This document shows, one piece after another, positions 46,153 through 54,984 of a stretch of DNA of 64,000 nucleotides. Source of the stretch: Alicyclobacillaceae bacterium I2511 (GTDB lineage: Bacteria > Bacillota > Bacilli > Alicyclobacillales > Alicyclobacillaceae). The position numbers and the translations under genes are program-made. The stretch spans positions 1 through 64,000 of the forward strand of contig QXHL01000011.1 in NCBI GenBank assembly GCA_003584005.1, read 5' to 3'. Within the stretch, counting starts at the first letter, position 1, and each line of letters starts with the position of its first letter. Under the pieces are notes generated by a model. The model did not search any database, was not told the DNA's origin, and was given only the letters and a program-made list of their open reading frames with translations.

Positions 46153-47577
46153 TTGGCGTTGACTAAAGAACCGTTTTGGATGATTCCTGAGCATGTATTT
46201 AAGGAATATGATATTCGTGGCAAGGCAGGTGTAGATTTAGATGCCCGGTTTGCTTACCTGCTGGGCTATGCATTTGCGGAGCGGTTGTGGCAATTAGGAT
46301 ACAAGGTGGCCGTGGTGGGTCACGATAATCGAGAATCGTCCCCCGAACTTCATGACGCCTTAATTTCAGGAATCACTCAAGCTGCTTGCGAGGTCATTGA
46401 TTTGGGCGAGGTTACCACTCCCATGTTTTATTACGGACTATATCAATACCACGCGCCGTGTGGGGTGATGGTGACAGCAAGCCACAATCCTGGAGATGAG
46501 AACGGATTTAAAATGGCCGTGGGTGGAACAACCATTTACGGTTCACAAATCCAAGAGTTGCGTAAATCTATGCACCGTATTTATAATGCTCAAAACATTT
46601 CAGCTCAGTTTGCGGGGCACTGGGAACGGGTACGGCAGGAAGACGTCTGGCCAGCCTATTTGGACATGTTGAAGCAAAAAATTCAGCTTGCACCGCGACC
46701 TTTGAAAGTTGTGATTGATTGCGGGAATGGTACAGATTCTGCTTTTGCACCAGAGGCTCTGGAGGCCTGGGGATGCAACGTGGTACCTCTGTATTGCGAG
46801 TCCGATCCGACCTTTCCAAATCACCACCCGGACCCGGTGGTGCCGGAAAATTTGCGGGACCTCATTGCGACGGTGAAACGAGAAAAGGCAGATTTAGGAA
46901 TTGCCGTGGATGGCGATGGAGATCGACTGGGTGTAGTGGATGACTTGGGCAATATTCTCTGGGGAGACCAGTTGATGATTTTATTTTGGCGCGAGATTCT
47001 TCCGAAACATCCGGGTGCCCGGGCCCCCATTGAGGTGAAATGCTCTTTAACCCTGGTTGAAGATGTGGAAAAAATGGGCGGTCAGCCGTTTTTCCATCGT
47101 ACCGGGCACTCTTACATCAAGGCTACTTTACACCAGGAGCCGATGATCCCGTTTGCAGGTGAAATGTCAGGTCATTTATTCTTCAATGATGAGTACTATG
47201 GTTACGATGATGCCTTGTATGCCACGGGTCGATTGCTGCGCATTCTGTCTCGCACCGATAAACCTTTGTCGGATCTGTTGGCGGATGTTCCAAAGTATAA
47301 GTCGACGCCAGAAATTCGTGTCCCTTGTGTGGACGAGGACAAAATTCCGGTACTTGCTGGGGTAAAGTCTTATTTTGAGGGGAAACACCCAGTGATTGAC
47401 GTGGACGGGGCGCGGGTGTTGTTTGAAGACGGCTGGGGGCTTGTGAGAAGCTCCAATACCCAAGCTATTTTGGTGATGCGGGCAGAAGGAAAGTCGGACG
47501 AGTCTTTGACGCGAATTAAACAGGAAATGGAACAGGCTTTGGCCTCCGTCCGCCCAAGTATGAGCATCCCTTGGTGA
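46153..47577 (+). CDS. Phosphomannomutase/phosphoglucomutase
   Basis: An alpha-D-phosphohexomutase interconverting hexose 6- and 1-phosphates, supplying GDP-mannose or UDP-glucose precursors. Motifs in order: the opening FKEYDIRGKAGVDLD, the phosphoserine loop VTASHNPGDENGFKM, the metal loop AVDGDGDRLGVVDD, sugar loop GEMSGHLFF, and phosphate loop VRSSNTQAILVMR. At 474 residues it is of AlgC/ManB type. TTG 46153 follows GGAGGTG. manA lies 44 bases downstream, supporting a mannose role. The 230-base gap before it has no clear terminator or gene. Confidence 0.92.
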   Translation: MALTKEPFWMIPEHVFKEYDIRGKAGVDLDARFAYLLGYAFAERLWQLGYKVAVVGHDNRESSPELHDALISGITQAACEVIDLGEVTTPMFYYGLYQYHAPCGVMVTASHNPGDENGFKMAVGGTTIYGSQIQELRKSMHRIYNAQNISAQFAGHWERVRQEDVWPAYLDMLKQKIQLAPRPLKVVIDCGNGTDSAFAPEALEAWGCNVVPLYCESDPTFPNHHPDPVVPENLRDLIATVKREKADLGIAVDGDGDRLGVVDDLGNILWGDQLMILFWREILPKHPGARAPIEVKCSLTLVEDVEKMGGQPFFHRTGHSYIKATLHQEPMIPFAGEMSGHLFFNDEYYGYDDALYATGRLLRILSRTDKPLSDLLADVPKYKSTPEIRVPCVDEDKIPVLAGVKSYFEGKHPVIDVDGARVLFEDGWGLVRSSNTQAILVMRAEGKSDESLTRIKQEMEQALASVRPSMSIPW

Positions 47578-47621
47578 AGTGGAGCCGGCGGTGGTTTTGT
47601 ACGGGCAAGGGGGATTGAGAG

Positions 47622-48602
47622 ATGCAGGCCTATCCAGTGAAGTTTAAGGCCATTCCTGTGGAACGCATATGGGGCGGTAGCCGTCTAAAAAGCTGGTTTC
47701 AGGTGCAGGAAGGCAGACCGATTGGGGAATACTGGGTACTTTCAGGGCATCCTAATGGCGTCAGCATAGTAGAAAATGGACCCTTGGCGGGTATGAATCT
47801 GTTACAATTGGTGGAGGAACACCCGGAGGAATACCTTGGGGACTCTGTTCAAACTCGGTTTCCTTTATTGATTAAGTTTTTGGAGGCTAACCAGGACCTG
47901 TCTGTTCAGGTACATCCAGATGATGTTTATGCGCAAGCAGTGGAACACGATTTTGGAAAGACAGAGGCATGGTATGTGTTGGACTGTCCCAAAGACGCTT
48001 CAGTCATTCGTGGGCATCAATTTGCTTCACGTGCCAACTTCGAGCAGGCTGCGAAGACAGGCAATTTGGTTGCGGGGTTGTTACATCAATCGATTGCTCC
48101 AGGGGATTTCGTGGATATTCCAGCCAAAACGCTGCATGCTTTGCTAGCGGGCACGGTTGTGGTAGAGGTACAACAAACTTCGGACATCACGTATCGAATC
48201 TACGATTGGAACCGTATTGACCCTAAATCTGGGAAAGGTAGAGACTTGCACCTGAAAGAGGCAACCGCGGTGCTGGATTTTCCAGATGGAACGGAGACGT
48301 TGATTGAGAATTCAATTCAGAACCGGGTGCTTGTAAACGAGCCTGGATTTCACCTGGAGAGACGATTGAAAAATCGTTATTTCACGGTGGATTGGTTGCA
48401 GCTGGAGAATCGTTGGGACTGGCAGTTGGGGCACCCCGGGAACCCGGATGTACTTGTCTGTGTGGATGGAACAGGCAAGCTGGTTTGGCCGACTGGAGAA
48501 ATTTTCTTAAAGCGTGGCGACACCGTGTTATTACCCGCACATCTCTTAGACTGTCGCTTGGAGACGGGGAACCACTTTACTGCGTTACGAGTCTTTTATT
48601 AA
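47622..48602 (+). CDS. manA: Mannose-6-phosphate isomerase, class I
   Basis: Zinc enzyme interconverting fructose 6-phosphate and mannose 6-phosphate. The 326-residue product is of the short Firmicutes form. It opens YPVKFKAIPVERIWGGSRLK and has the metal-binding VQVHPDDVYAQAVEHDFGKTE-type block. VDIPAKTLHAL and VVVEVQQTSDITYRIYDWNR follow. Together with the upstream phosphohexomutase it forms a two-step route from fructose 6-phosphate to mannose 1-phosphate. Confidence 0.94.
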   Translation: MQAYPVKFKAIPVERIWGGSRLKSWFQVQEGRPIGEYWVLSGHPNGVSIVENGPLAGMNLLQLVEEHPEEYLGDSVQTRFPLLIKFLEANQDLSVQVHPDDVYAQAVEHDFGKTEAWYVLDCPKDASVIRGHQFASRANFEQAAKTGNLVAGLLHQSIAPGDFVDIPAKTLHALLAGTVVVEVQQTSDITYRIYDWNRIDPKSGKGRDLHLKEATAVLDFPDGTETLIENSIQNRVLVNEPGFHLERRLKNRYFTVDWLQLENRWDWQLGHPGNPDVLVCVDGTGKLVWPTGEIFLKRGDTVLLPAHLLDCRLETGNHFTALRVFY

Positions 48603-48702
48603 AGGAACCCTCACACCAGGAAAACCTATAGACGTTCACCGCTTCGTCCCAGCTGTGGCTTCCATACAATATCGCAGCTTGCGATGAAAGGGGTGAATCA
48701 CA

Positions 48703-48828
48703 ATGTATGATGGCGGCGTGTTTGGAGGCTTTACGCGTTGGGCTGTTGTGTTTTTAATTATTTTCGTTTTGTTCATTTTGCTGGTTCCATATGCTGCAAC
48801 CACTTGCTGCACCACCACCACCTACTGA
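48703..48828 (+). CDS. Tiny membrane protein, possibly YjcZ-like sporulation protein
   Basis: A 41-residue frame with AAAGGGG upstream. GGVFGG is followed by one hydrophobic helix and an odd tail, VPYAATTCCTTTTY. The Gly-rich start plus single helix is typical of the small YjcZ-type sporulation proteins, but the Thr/Cys tail is not usual. A strong terminator directly after it supports a real, separately terminated gene. Function unknown. Confidence 0.65.
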   Translation: MYDGGVFGGFTRWAVVFLIIFVLFILLVPYAATTCCTTTTY

Positions 48829-48838
48829 TAGGGTAGGC

Positions 48839-48884
48839 GATAAGCCGACAATTCGCCTATAGCGAGCTGTCGGCTTATCCTTTT
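48839..48884 (+). terminator. Rho-independent terminator after the small membrane gene
   Basis: A perfect 12-bp stem (48839-48850 with 48868-48879) with a 17-base loop, followed by CTTTT. It ends the transcript before cbpB. Confidence 0.85.
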
Positions 48885-48966
48885 CACACAACTGCGCTAG
48901 AATTTTGCTTTTGGCAAGGCCAAAATGGAGTTACATACTCCTGTGGGACAGGAAAGGTTGTGCACC

Positions 48967-49431
48967 ATGGCACGCCTCGGGCTACAAGACATGCTGAACA
49001 CTCCACTGCAAAATTTGATGATTGCGGCAGAACGGGTGGCTTGTGTTTACGCAGAAAATTCTTTAGAGCACGCGTTGTTGGTTCTCATTAAATCAGGATA
49101 TTCCTCTGTCCCTGTGTTAAGTCATCAGGAAGAGGTCACCGGCACGGTCAGCAAAACGATGATTCTCGACTCCATTCTGGGAATTGAGCGAATTGAGTTT
49201 GAACAGTTGGACCAACGGCAGGTTCAGGATGTGATGAACCGAGAGGTGCCCCGTATTCAAGTGGGCCAGGATTGGCTCACTGCCTTAGAAATGTCCATCC
49301 ACCAACCGTATCTGTGTGTGGAAGACGAACAGGACAAGTTTTTAGGCATTTTGACACGGAGTAAGTTGCTCAGTCAAATACATGGTTACTTTCGGAGCAT
49401 GTCCGTGTCGAAACAGGGGGACGGTAGATGA
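48967..49431 (+). CDS. cbpB: CBS-domain protein CbpB/DarB (YkuL family), probable c-di-AMP receptor
   Basis: A 154-residue protein of two CBS motifs closely resembling B. subtilis DarB/YkuL and Listeria CbpB. Shared blocks are NSLEHALLVLIKSGY and GIERIEFEQLDQ at the same spacing. In those organisms the protein binds c-di-AMP; its ligand-free form activates the (p)ppGpp synthetase Rel and, in B. subtilis, pyruvate carboxylase. ATG 48967 follows AGGAAAGG; the frame is open to ATG 48925. Placement about 3 kb from the kdp unit is suggestive of a shared K+/c-di-AMP theme. Confidence 0.85.
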   Translation: MARLGLQDMLNTPLQNLMIAAERVACVYAENSLEHALLVLIKSGYSSVPVLSHQEEVTGTVSKTMILDSILGIERIEFEQLDQRQVQDVMNREVPRIQVGQDWLTALEMSIHQPYLCVEDEQDKFLGILTRSKLLSQIHGYFRSMSVSKQGDGR

Positions 49432-49555
49432 TTTTATAAAGTGTGTGGAATGGGTTGGTTTGTTGGTTTTGTTGTTCTATGATAATTGTGCATAGTTTTC
49501 AACACATTGCGCTAACAGGGACAAAAACTGACTTTTGGCAACCGGGGGTGAATTT

Positions 49556-50788
49556 ATGGAGACTATTTTCGACGTTGCTGCGTGCCGAGGTCAATTTCCA
49601 TCTTTACGACGGAAGATTGATGGAAATCCCGTCGCCTACTTGGACGGACCTGGCGGAACGCAGATTCCCCAGTCTGTGATGGAGGCCATGATGGATTATT
49701 ACTTACAGTCTAACGCTAACACCCACGGCCAGTTTGCGGCCAGTCGGGAAACGACTGCAGTAGTAGAAGCGGCGCGAGTCGCCATGGCTGCAATGTTGGG
49801 TGCAGAGGACCCTGCAACTATCTCTTTTGGCGCGAACATGACGACATTGAACTTTTCTTTAGCTCGAGCTGTGGCTCGGTCCATTCAGCCAGGTGACGAA
49901 GTTGTGGTCACCGACTTGGATCACGACGCAAATGTGGCCCCATGGTTGACTTTGGCGGAACGAGGTGCGGTGATTCGCAGGGTGCCCGTGCGTTCTGACG
50001 CAACTTTGGACATGGATGCTTTTGCAGGGTTACTAAATTCAAAAACCCGTTTGGTGGCGGTTGGGTATGCATCGAACGCGGTGGGCACTGTGAACGATGT
50101 GTACACGGTGCGACGTTGGACACGCGAACTTGGAGCCTGGATGGTCTTGGATGGTGTGCATTTCGTGCCGCACGGTGTCGTGGATGTCAAACGTCTAGAT
50201 CCGGATTTTCTATTATGCTCGGCCTATAAATTTTTTGGTCCTCACGTGGGCGTATTGTACAGTCGCACGGGTGCTTTGGCACAGCTTAACACAGACCGAG
50301 TCAGGCCCCAACGGGCAACCGCTCCAGAACGGATAGAAACTGGAACCTTGAATCACGCCGCCTTGGCTGGGGTTACTGCTGCGGTCCAATTTATTGCGGG
50401 CTTGAGCCCTACCTCTGGTTCTTTGCGGGCACGATTGGTGGCAGCGATGGATTGGGTTTATGCTTATGAACATGAATTGGTAGACCAGTTATACCGTGGA
50501 CTACAGGATATGCCGGGAATTCGTTTGTACGGCCCTCCAGTCAGCGGGGAACTGCGTGCCCCCACGCTGTCTTTCACACTTGAGGGAGCCACTCCAGAAA
50601 CACTGGCAAGGTACTTAGGAGATAAGGGCATTTACGTCTGGGATGGAGACTTTTATGCGATTACTGTGATAAAGGAGCTGGGATTGGCAAATCGCGGCGG
50701 CCTGGTCCGAGTGGGCTTTGCCCCCTACAACACCTCCAATGAGGTGGAAAGGCTACTTTTAGCGTTGTCTGAGTGGAAACATCGGTAA
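49556..50788 (+). CDS. Cysteine desulfurase-like PLP-dependent aminotransferase-fold enzyme
   Basis: A class V aminotransferase-fold protein, 410 residues. The PLP-binding Lys is in DFLLCSAYKFFGPHVGVLY, and the cofactor Asp/His region is VVVTDLDHDANVAPW and MVLDGVHFVPHG. The YLDGPGGTQIPQSV start and GIYVWDGDFYAI segment match the desulfurase-like subfamily (VC1184 type) rather than SufS/NifS. The catalytic Cys of true desulfurases is not seen at the expected loop. The substrate is unknown. ATG 49556 follows GGGGGTG. Confidence 0.85.
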   Translation: METIFDVAACRGQFPSLRRKIDGNPVAYLDGPGGTQIPQSVMEAMMDYYLQSNANTHGQFAASRETTAVVEAARVAMAAMLGAEDPATISFGANMTTLNFSLARAVARSIQPGDEVVVTDLDHDANVAPWLTLAERGAVIRRVPVRSDATLDMDAFAGLLNSKTRLVAVGYASNAVGTVNDVYTVRRWTRELGAWMVLDGVHFVPHGVVDVKRLDPDFLLCSAYKFFGPHVGVLYSRTGALAQLNTDRVRPQRATAPERIETGTLNHAALAGVTAAVQFIAGLSPTSGSLRARLVAAMDWVYAYEHELVDQLYRGLQDMPGIRLYGPPVSGELRAPTLSFTLEGATPETLARYLGDKGIYVWDGDFYAITVIKELGLANRGGLVRVGFAPYNTSNEVERLLLALSEWKHR

Positions 50789-50861
50789 GGCGCAAAGGTT
50801 TTCGCCATTGCCGCAAGGTTGGCGATGGCAGGTCATGCGGGAATGAAGGGACCCAATTCAA

Positions 50862-52076
50862 TTGACTTATTTGGAAATAGGGAGTCCGGCATTTCGACGT
50901 GCCAATTGGGCGTTGTTTGCCGGAGGTTTTGCAACGTTCGCCGTGCTTTATTGTGTACAACCTCTGTTGCCCATTTTTAGCCAACATTTTCACATTAGCC
51001 CGGTGGTTGCCAGTTTGTCCCTGTCCGTATCCACCCTTGTACTGGCTGTCGCCATGCTTGTGGTGGCCTCTTTATCTGAGGCGTGGGGGCGTTGGCCAGT
51101 GATGTGGGTGTCCTTATTAAGCGCTTCATTGCTGTGTGCTCTGTCGGCGCTCAGTCCAAACTATCTCTCTTTGTTGGGGCTGCGGATGCTTGAGGGGGCA
51201 GCTTTGGCAGGCTTGCCTGCAACAGCAATGGGCTATCTGGGGGAGGAAGTCCAGCCGCGCGCACTGGGAATGGCCATGGGGCTTTACATCAGTGGAAACA
51301 CCGTGGGAGGGCTGGGCGGACGGTTGGTCAGCGGCTTTGTGGCAGATGCCGCTAGCTGGCGCTGGGCCTTGGCTGCTACCGGAGCGTTGGGCTTGTTATG
51401 TACTCTATTGTTTGCTTGGTGGTTGCCACCCTCTAAAAACTTTTCTGCAAAACCCTTAAATTGGGCAGCCCTGTTTCATTCTCTGCTGGGGCACCTACGC
51501 AATCCAAGACTGTGGTTGTTGTACGTGATTGCCGCGCTGCTTATGAGCGGCTTTGTGACCTTATATAATTATGCGACTTTTGCCTTTTCAGAGCCCCCTT
51601 ATGGACTCAGTCCCAGTTGGGTCAGCCTAATCTTTTTGCTGTACCTTTTAGGAACGTTCAGTTCTGTTTGGATAGGTCGCCTGGCGGACCGTCGCGGTAG
51701 ACCGCAAATGTTGTTACTCAGTGGCTTGTTGGCACTCCTCGGGGTGGTGCTTACACAGCCAATCTCCTTGGTGGCCAAAATTGCTGGGATTGGCGTCTTT
51801 ACCTTTGGCTTTTTTGGGGCCCATGCAACGGCAAGTGGATGGGTAGGTAGGCTTGCAAAAGACAATAAAGCACAGGCTTCCTCTCTATATCTCCTGTTTT
51901 ATTATACGGGCTCCAGTGTAGGAGGGAGTTTGGGTGGATTGGTTTGGAGCGCCAGTGGCTGGCATGGGATTGTCCTGTTTGTGGCAGGCCTTGTGGTTGT
52001 AGCGTTGGTGGCTACGGGGTTGTTATGGATGCGTCCGGATAAAACTCAACGCCCCAATTCCATGGGGGGTCAATGA
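50862..52076 (+). CDS. MFS transporter (YnfM/YgaY-like)
   Basis: A 404-residue major facilitator with about 12 membrane helices. It opens WALFAGGFATFAVLYCVQPL and has the loop 2-3 signature SEAWGRWPVMW in place of the usual GxxxDRxGRR. A clear copy of the motif lies in the second half (GRLADRRGRPQMLLL). The family exports sugars, amino acids or drugs; the substrate is not readable. TTG 50862 follows AAGGGA. It may be cotranscribed with the PLP enzyme 73 bases upstream. Confidence 0.88.
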   Translation: MTYLEIGSPAFRRANWALFAGGFATFAVLYCVQPLLPIFSQHFHISPVVASLSLSVSTLVLAVAMLVVASLSEAWGRWPVMWVSLLSASLLCALSALSPNYLSLLGLRMLEGAALAGLPATAMGYLGEEVQPRALGMAMGLYISGNTVGGLGGRLVSGFVADAASWRWALAATGALGLLCTLLFAWWLPPSKNFSAKPLNWAALFHSLLGHLRNPRLWLLYVIAALLMSGFVTLYNYATFAFSEPPYGLSPSWVSLIFLLYLLGTFSSVWIGRLADRRGRPQMLLLSGLLALLGVVLTQPISLVAKIAGIGVFTFGFFGAHATASGWVGRLAKDNKAQASSLYLLFYYTGSSVGGSLGGLVWSASGWHGIVLFVAGLVVVALVATGLLWMRPDKTQRPNSMGGQ

Positions 52077-52233
52077 GCCAATTCAGGGAATCAAGATCAT
52101 TCGAAAGTACTACCCCGTTGGGTATCCATTTGGAGACTTAAAGATGCTCCATGTGGACCTGTGTCGGCAACAAGAATGTGATTAAGATGAAGACGCCAGA
52201 GTAGAATTGTACCCCATGAGAGGCGGGGGGAAA

Positions 52234-52602
52234 ATGAATAATCTTCACTTATGTCCAAAATTCGAATACGCTTTCACCATTCTCGGAAAACGATGGAATG
52301 GGTTGATTCTTAAGATTTTAATGAGTGGTCCCAAACACTTTCACGAAATAGAAGCAACCCTTCCAAAAATAAGTGATCGCATTTTAGCCATTCGATTTAA
52401 AGAACTGATTGCAGACGGACTCATAGTTCGAAAGGTCTATCCAGAGACGCCAGTACGGATTGAGTATGAACTTACCGCAATGGGGTACAGCTTGGTCCCT
52501 GTGATGGACGCAGTGCAAATTTGGGCAGATGAATGGCTCGACTCAAGTGATACAGTTACATTTGAGCACAAGGACAAGGTTAGGGTCACTTCTTTTGTGT
52601 AG
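52234..52602 (+). CDS. HxlR-family transcriptional regulator
   Basis: A 122-residue winged-helix protein with the family signature CPKFEYAFTILGKRWN, with its N-terminal Cys. ILMSGPKHFHEIEATLPKIS and the wing RIEYELTAMGYSLVPVMDA follow. HxlR/YodB-type regulators often sense aldehydes or quinones through the conserved Cys. ATG 52234 follows GGCGGGGGG. The gene is isolated; no obvious target lies next to it. AT content rises from here on, compared with the preceding genes. Confidence 0.9.
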   Translation: MNNLHLCPKFEYAFTILGKRWNGLILKILMSGPKHFHEIEATLPKISDRILAIRFKELIADGLIVRKVYPETPVRIEYELTAMGYSLVPVMDAVQIWADEWLDSSDTVTFEHKDKVRVTSFV

Positions 52603-52713
52603 TGCACAGAATGTGACCTTAAAGGCAAAAAACACTTTGTGATTTGTCTTTTTGGTTGTCTTTTTGGATATAGGTTTGAAATTTCAGCTTTTTTATGGGT
52701 TGATTTATGGAGC

Positions 52714-52742
52714 TTGCAAAAGTTAAAAGTATGATTCATAAT
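52714..52742 (+). promoter_or_regulatory. Promoter of marR-ABC operon
   Basis: TTGCAA (52714-52719) and CATAAT (52737-52742) are separated by 17 bases and overlap a palindromic operator starting at 52741. Confidence 0.6.
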
Positions 52743-52755
52743 TAGGTTGCCTAAT
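52741..52755 (+). promoter_or_regulatory. Palindromic operator, probable MarR binding site
   Basis: ATTAGG (52741-52746), TTG, CCTAAT (52750-52755): a perfect inverted repeat. It starts at the last bases of the -10 element, just upstream of the marR gene. Autorepression by the MarR protein is the natural reading, with relief by an exported drug or metabolite. Confidence 0.65.
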
Positions 52756-52789
52756 AAACATTTGTAAAAATATTAGAGGTGGAAAAATA

Positions 52790-53263
52790 GTGGTCAAGGA
52801 TAGCCCAACTGGGCAGAAACTGTTTGAATCCTTTATGGGATTAAGGACCATAAGCTGGGTGAATTGGCAAGGAACAGGCCTTAAAGCGAGTGACATTAGA
52901 CTGTTATTCTGCATTAAAAAAGGGGTACGGTCTGATACTAACGGGATGATGGTGTCGGAAATTAGCAATTGTCTTCATGTAACATCCCCGACGGTTACAC
53001 AATTGATTAAAGAATTAGAAACAAACGGATTCCTGTATCGTACGATGGATGAAACAGACCGCAGGGTCATTCGTGTGAGACTGACAGAGGCAGGGGAAGT
53101 GATTGTTCAAAAGGCGAAGGCGGCTGTCTCTGATGCTTTTAATGGATTAGTGGATTATTTAGGGGAAGAAGACAGTGTACAGCTTGCCAATCTTCTTTCC
53201 AGGGTATCTAAGTATTACAAGGAACGCCCGCCAAGATTGGTTGAGGGGGAGGGTGTATGGTAA
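52790..53263 (+). CDS. MarR-family transcriptional regulator
   Basis: A 157-residue winged-helix regulator. The recognition region is VSEISNCLHVTSPTVTQLIK and the wing is LYRTMDETDRRVIRVRLTEAG. GTG 52790 follows GAGGTGG. It overlaps the first ABC gene by 7 bases, so regulator and exporter are cotranscribed. Together with the operator upstream this is a typical self-regulated multidrug export unit. Confidence 0.92.
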   Translation: MVKDSPTGQKLFESFMGLRTISWVNWQGTGLKASDIRLLFCIKKGVRSDTNGMMVSEISNCLHVTSPTVTQLIKELETNGFLYRTMDETDRRVIRVRLTEAGEVIVQKAKAAVSDAFNGLVDYLGEEDSVQLANLLSRVSKYYKERPPRLVEGEGVW

Positions 53264-54984
53264 AACTATTCCGCTATTTAAAGCCCTATCGACAATCTGT
53301 AATACTTGTTTTAGTGCTGATTTTTTTGCAATCGCTCGCCACATTGTACCTGCCTAATTTGATGTCAAATATTGTGGACCTTGGGATTATTAAAGGGAAC
53401 ATTCCCTATATTATAAAAATCGGTGGATTCATGCTATTGGTGACCCTTGTCGGCGGGGTCTTTGCTGTTTCGGCGGGCTTTTTTGCATCGAAAGCTGCTG
53501 CCGGGTTTGGCCAAATTTTGCGTAGCAAAGTTTTTTCACATGTGGAATCATTCTCACTCCACGAATTTGATCAATTTGGCACGTCTTCGCTCATTGTTCG
53601 CACAAACAATGACATTATGCAGGTACAGCAGATGGTGAACATGTTGCTGAGAATGATGGTTATGGCGCCACTGACAGCCATTGGCGGCATCATTATGGCG
53701 GTCTACACGGACGCCAGCCTTTCATGGATTATTGTCGTTGTCCTGCCCATTCTCAGCATTGCAATCTATGTTGTTCTCGGTGGGGGAATCGGACTTTTTA
53801 AAGTCATGCAGCAAAAAGTAGATCAATTAAATCGTGTCTTGCGAGAAAATCTGATGGGCATTCGTATTATTCGATCTTTTCACCGCATTGATAATGAGTT
53901 GCGGCGCTTTGATGAAGCCAATCGCAACCTCACAGATACGTCCATCCGCGTCTACAAGAGGATGGCCGCATTAATGCCTATGATGATGTTCATTAGCAAT
54001 TTTGCGACGCTTGCCATCGTTTGGTTTGGCGGTATTCGAATTAATGACGGAACCCTGCAGATTGGGAATTTAATGGCGTTTATTCAGTATGTCATGCAAA
54101 TTATGTTTTCCGTAATGATGGTTTCGATGATGTCGTTCATGATTCCTCGCGCCGAAGCTTCCGCTGTTCGAATTAACGAGGTTCTCAACACTGTACCAGA
54201 AATAAAAGATGTAAAACAGGGGGAAATTGCGGAGCAGGGAAGAGGACAGATGGAGTTTCGAAATGTCACATTCAGTTACCCTGGTGCAGAAGAACCGGCT
54301 ATTTCAGATATTTCTTTTAGTGCAAAGTGCGGGGAAATTACGGCTGTTATTGGCGGAACAGGGGCGGGGAAATCGACGTTGATTCAATTAATTCCGAGAT
54401 TTTATGATCCCAAAAGTGGCAGCATTTTGGTGGATGGCGTAGATGTACGAGAAATGTCCCAAGCAAATCTTAGAGCGAAAATAGGTTTTGTTCCCCAGCA
54501 GGCGACACTGTTTTCTGGAACTATTGCTGAAAATATTCGCTATGGGAATCAGAACTCGTCTGATGAAGATGTGCAGCATGCGGCAGAAATTGCGCAAGCA
54601 ACGGAATTTATTTCAAATATGAAAGATGGATTTGATTCAATAATCACTCAAGGGGGTGCCAATATTTCTGGTGGACAGAAGCAACGTCTCTCAATTGCTC
54701 GTGCGCTTGTAAAAAGGCCTGAAATCTACATTTTTGATGACAGTTTTTCGGCCCTTGATTTCAAAACAGATGCAAAATTGCGCGCTGCATTGAAACAAGA
54801 AGTGTCCAATTCAACGGTATTGATTGTGGCACAGAGGGTGATTACGGTGATGGATGCGGATCAAATTATTGTATTAGATGAAGGACGCATTGTGGGAATA
54901 GGCCATCATAAAGAACTGATGGATACGTGCAAGGTATACCGTGAAATTGTATCCTCTCAGCTGTCAGAGGGGGAAATTGCATGA
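53257..54984 (+). CDS. ABC exporter half-transporter with degenerate catalytic site (BmrC/LmrC-like)
   Basis: A 575-residue fusion of a six-helix membrane domain (about 1-310) and an ATPase domain. Walker A is GGTGAGKST (about 366) and the signature is ISGGQKQRLSIARAL. Walker B ends IFDDSFSALD with Asp at about 495, where active ATPases have Glu. That Asp is the mark of the non-hydrolysing site in heterodimeric exporters such as TM287/288, LmrCD and BmrCD. Partner: the next gene, which starts 4 bases before this stop. Confidence 0.92.
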   Translation: MVKLFRYLKPYRQSVILVLVLIFLQSLATLYLPNLMSNIVDLGIIKGNIPYIIKIGGFMLLVTLVGGVFAVSAGFFASKAAAGFGQILRSKVFSHVESFSLHEFDQFGTSSLIVRTNNDIMQVQQMVNMLLRMMVMAPLTAIGGIIMAVYTDASLSWIIVVVLPILSIAIYVVLGGGIGLFKVMQQKVDQLNRVLRENLMGIRIIRSFHRIDNELRRFDEANRNLTDTSIRVYKRMAALMPMMMFISNFATLAIVWFGGIRINDGTLQIGNLMAFIQYVMQIMFSVMMVSMMSFMIPRAEASAVRINEVLNTVPEIKDVKQGEIAEQGRGQMEFRNVTFSYPGAEEPAISDISFSAKCGEITAVIGGTGAGKSTLIQLIPRFYDPKSGSILVDGVDVREMSQANLRAKIGFVPQQATLFSGTIAENIRYGNQNSSDEDVQHAAEIAQATEFISNMKDGFDSIITQGGANISGGQKQRLSIARALVKRPEIYIFDDSFSALDFKTDAKLRAALKQEVSNSTVLIVAQRVITVMDADQIIVLDEGRIVGIGHHKELMDTCKVYREIVSSQLSEGEIA

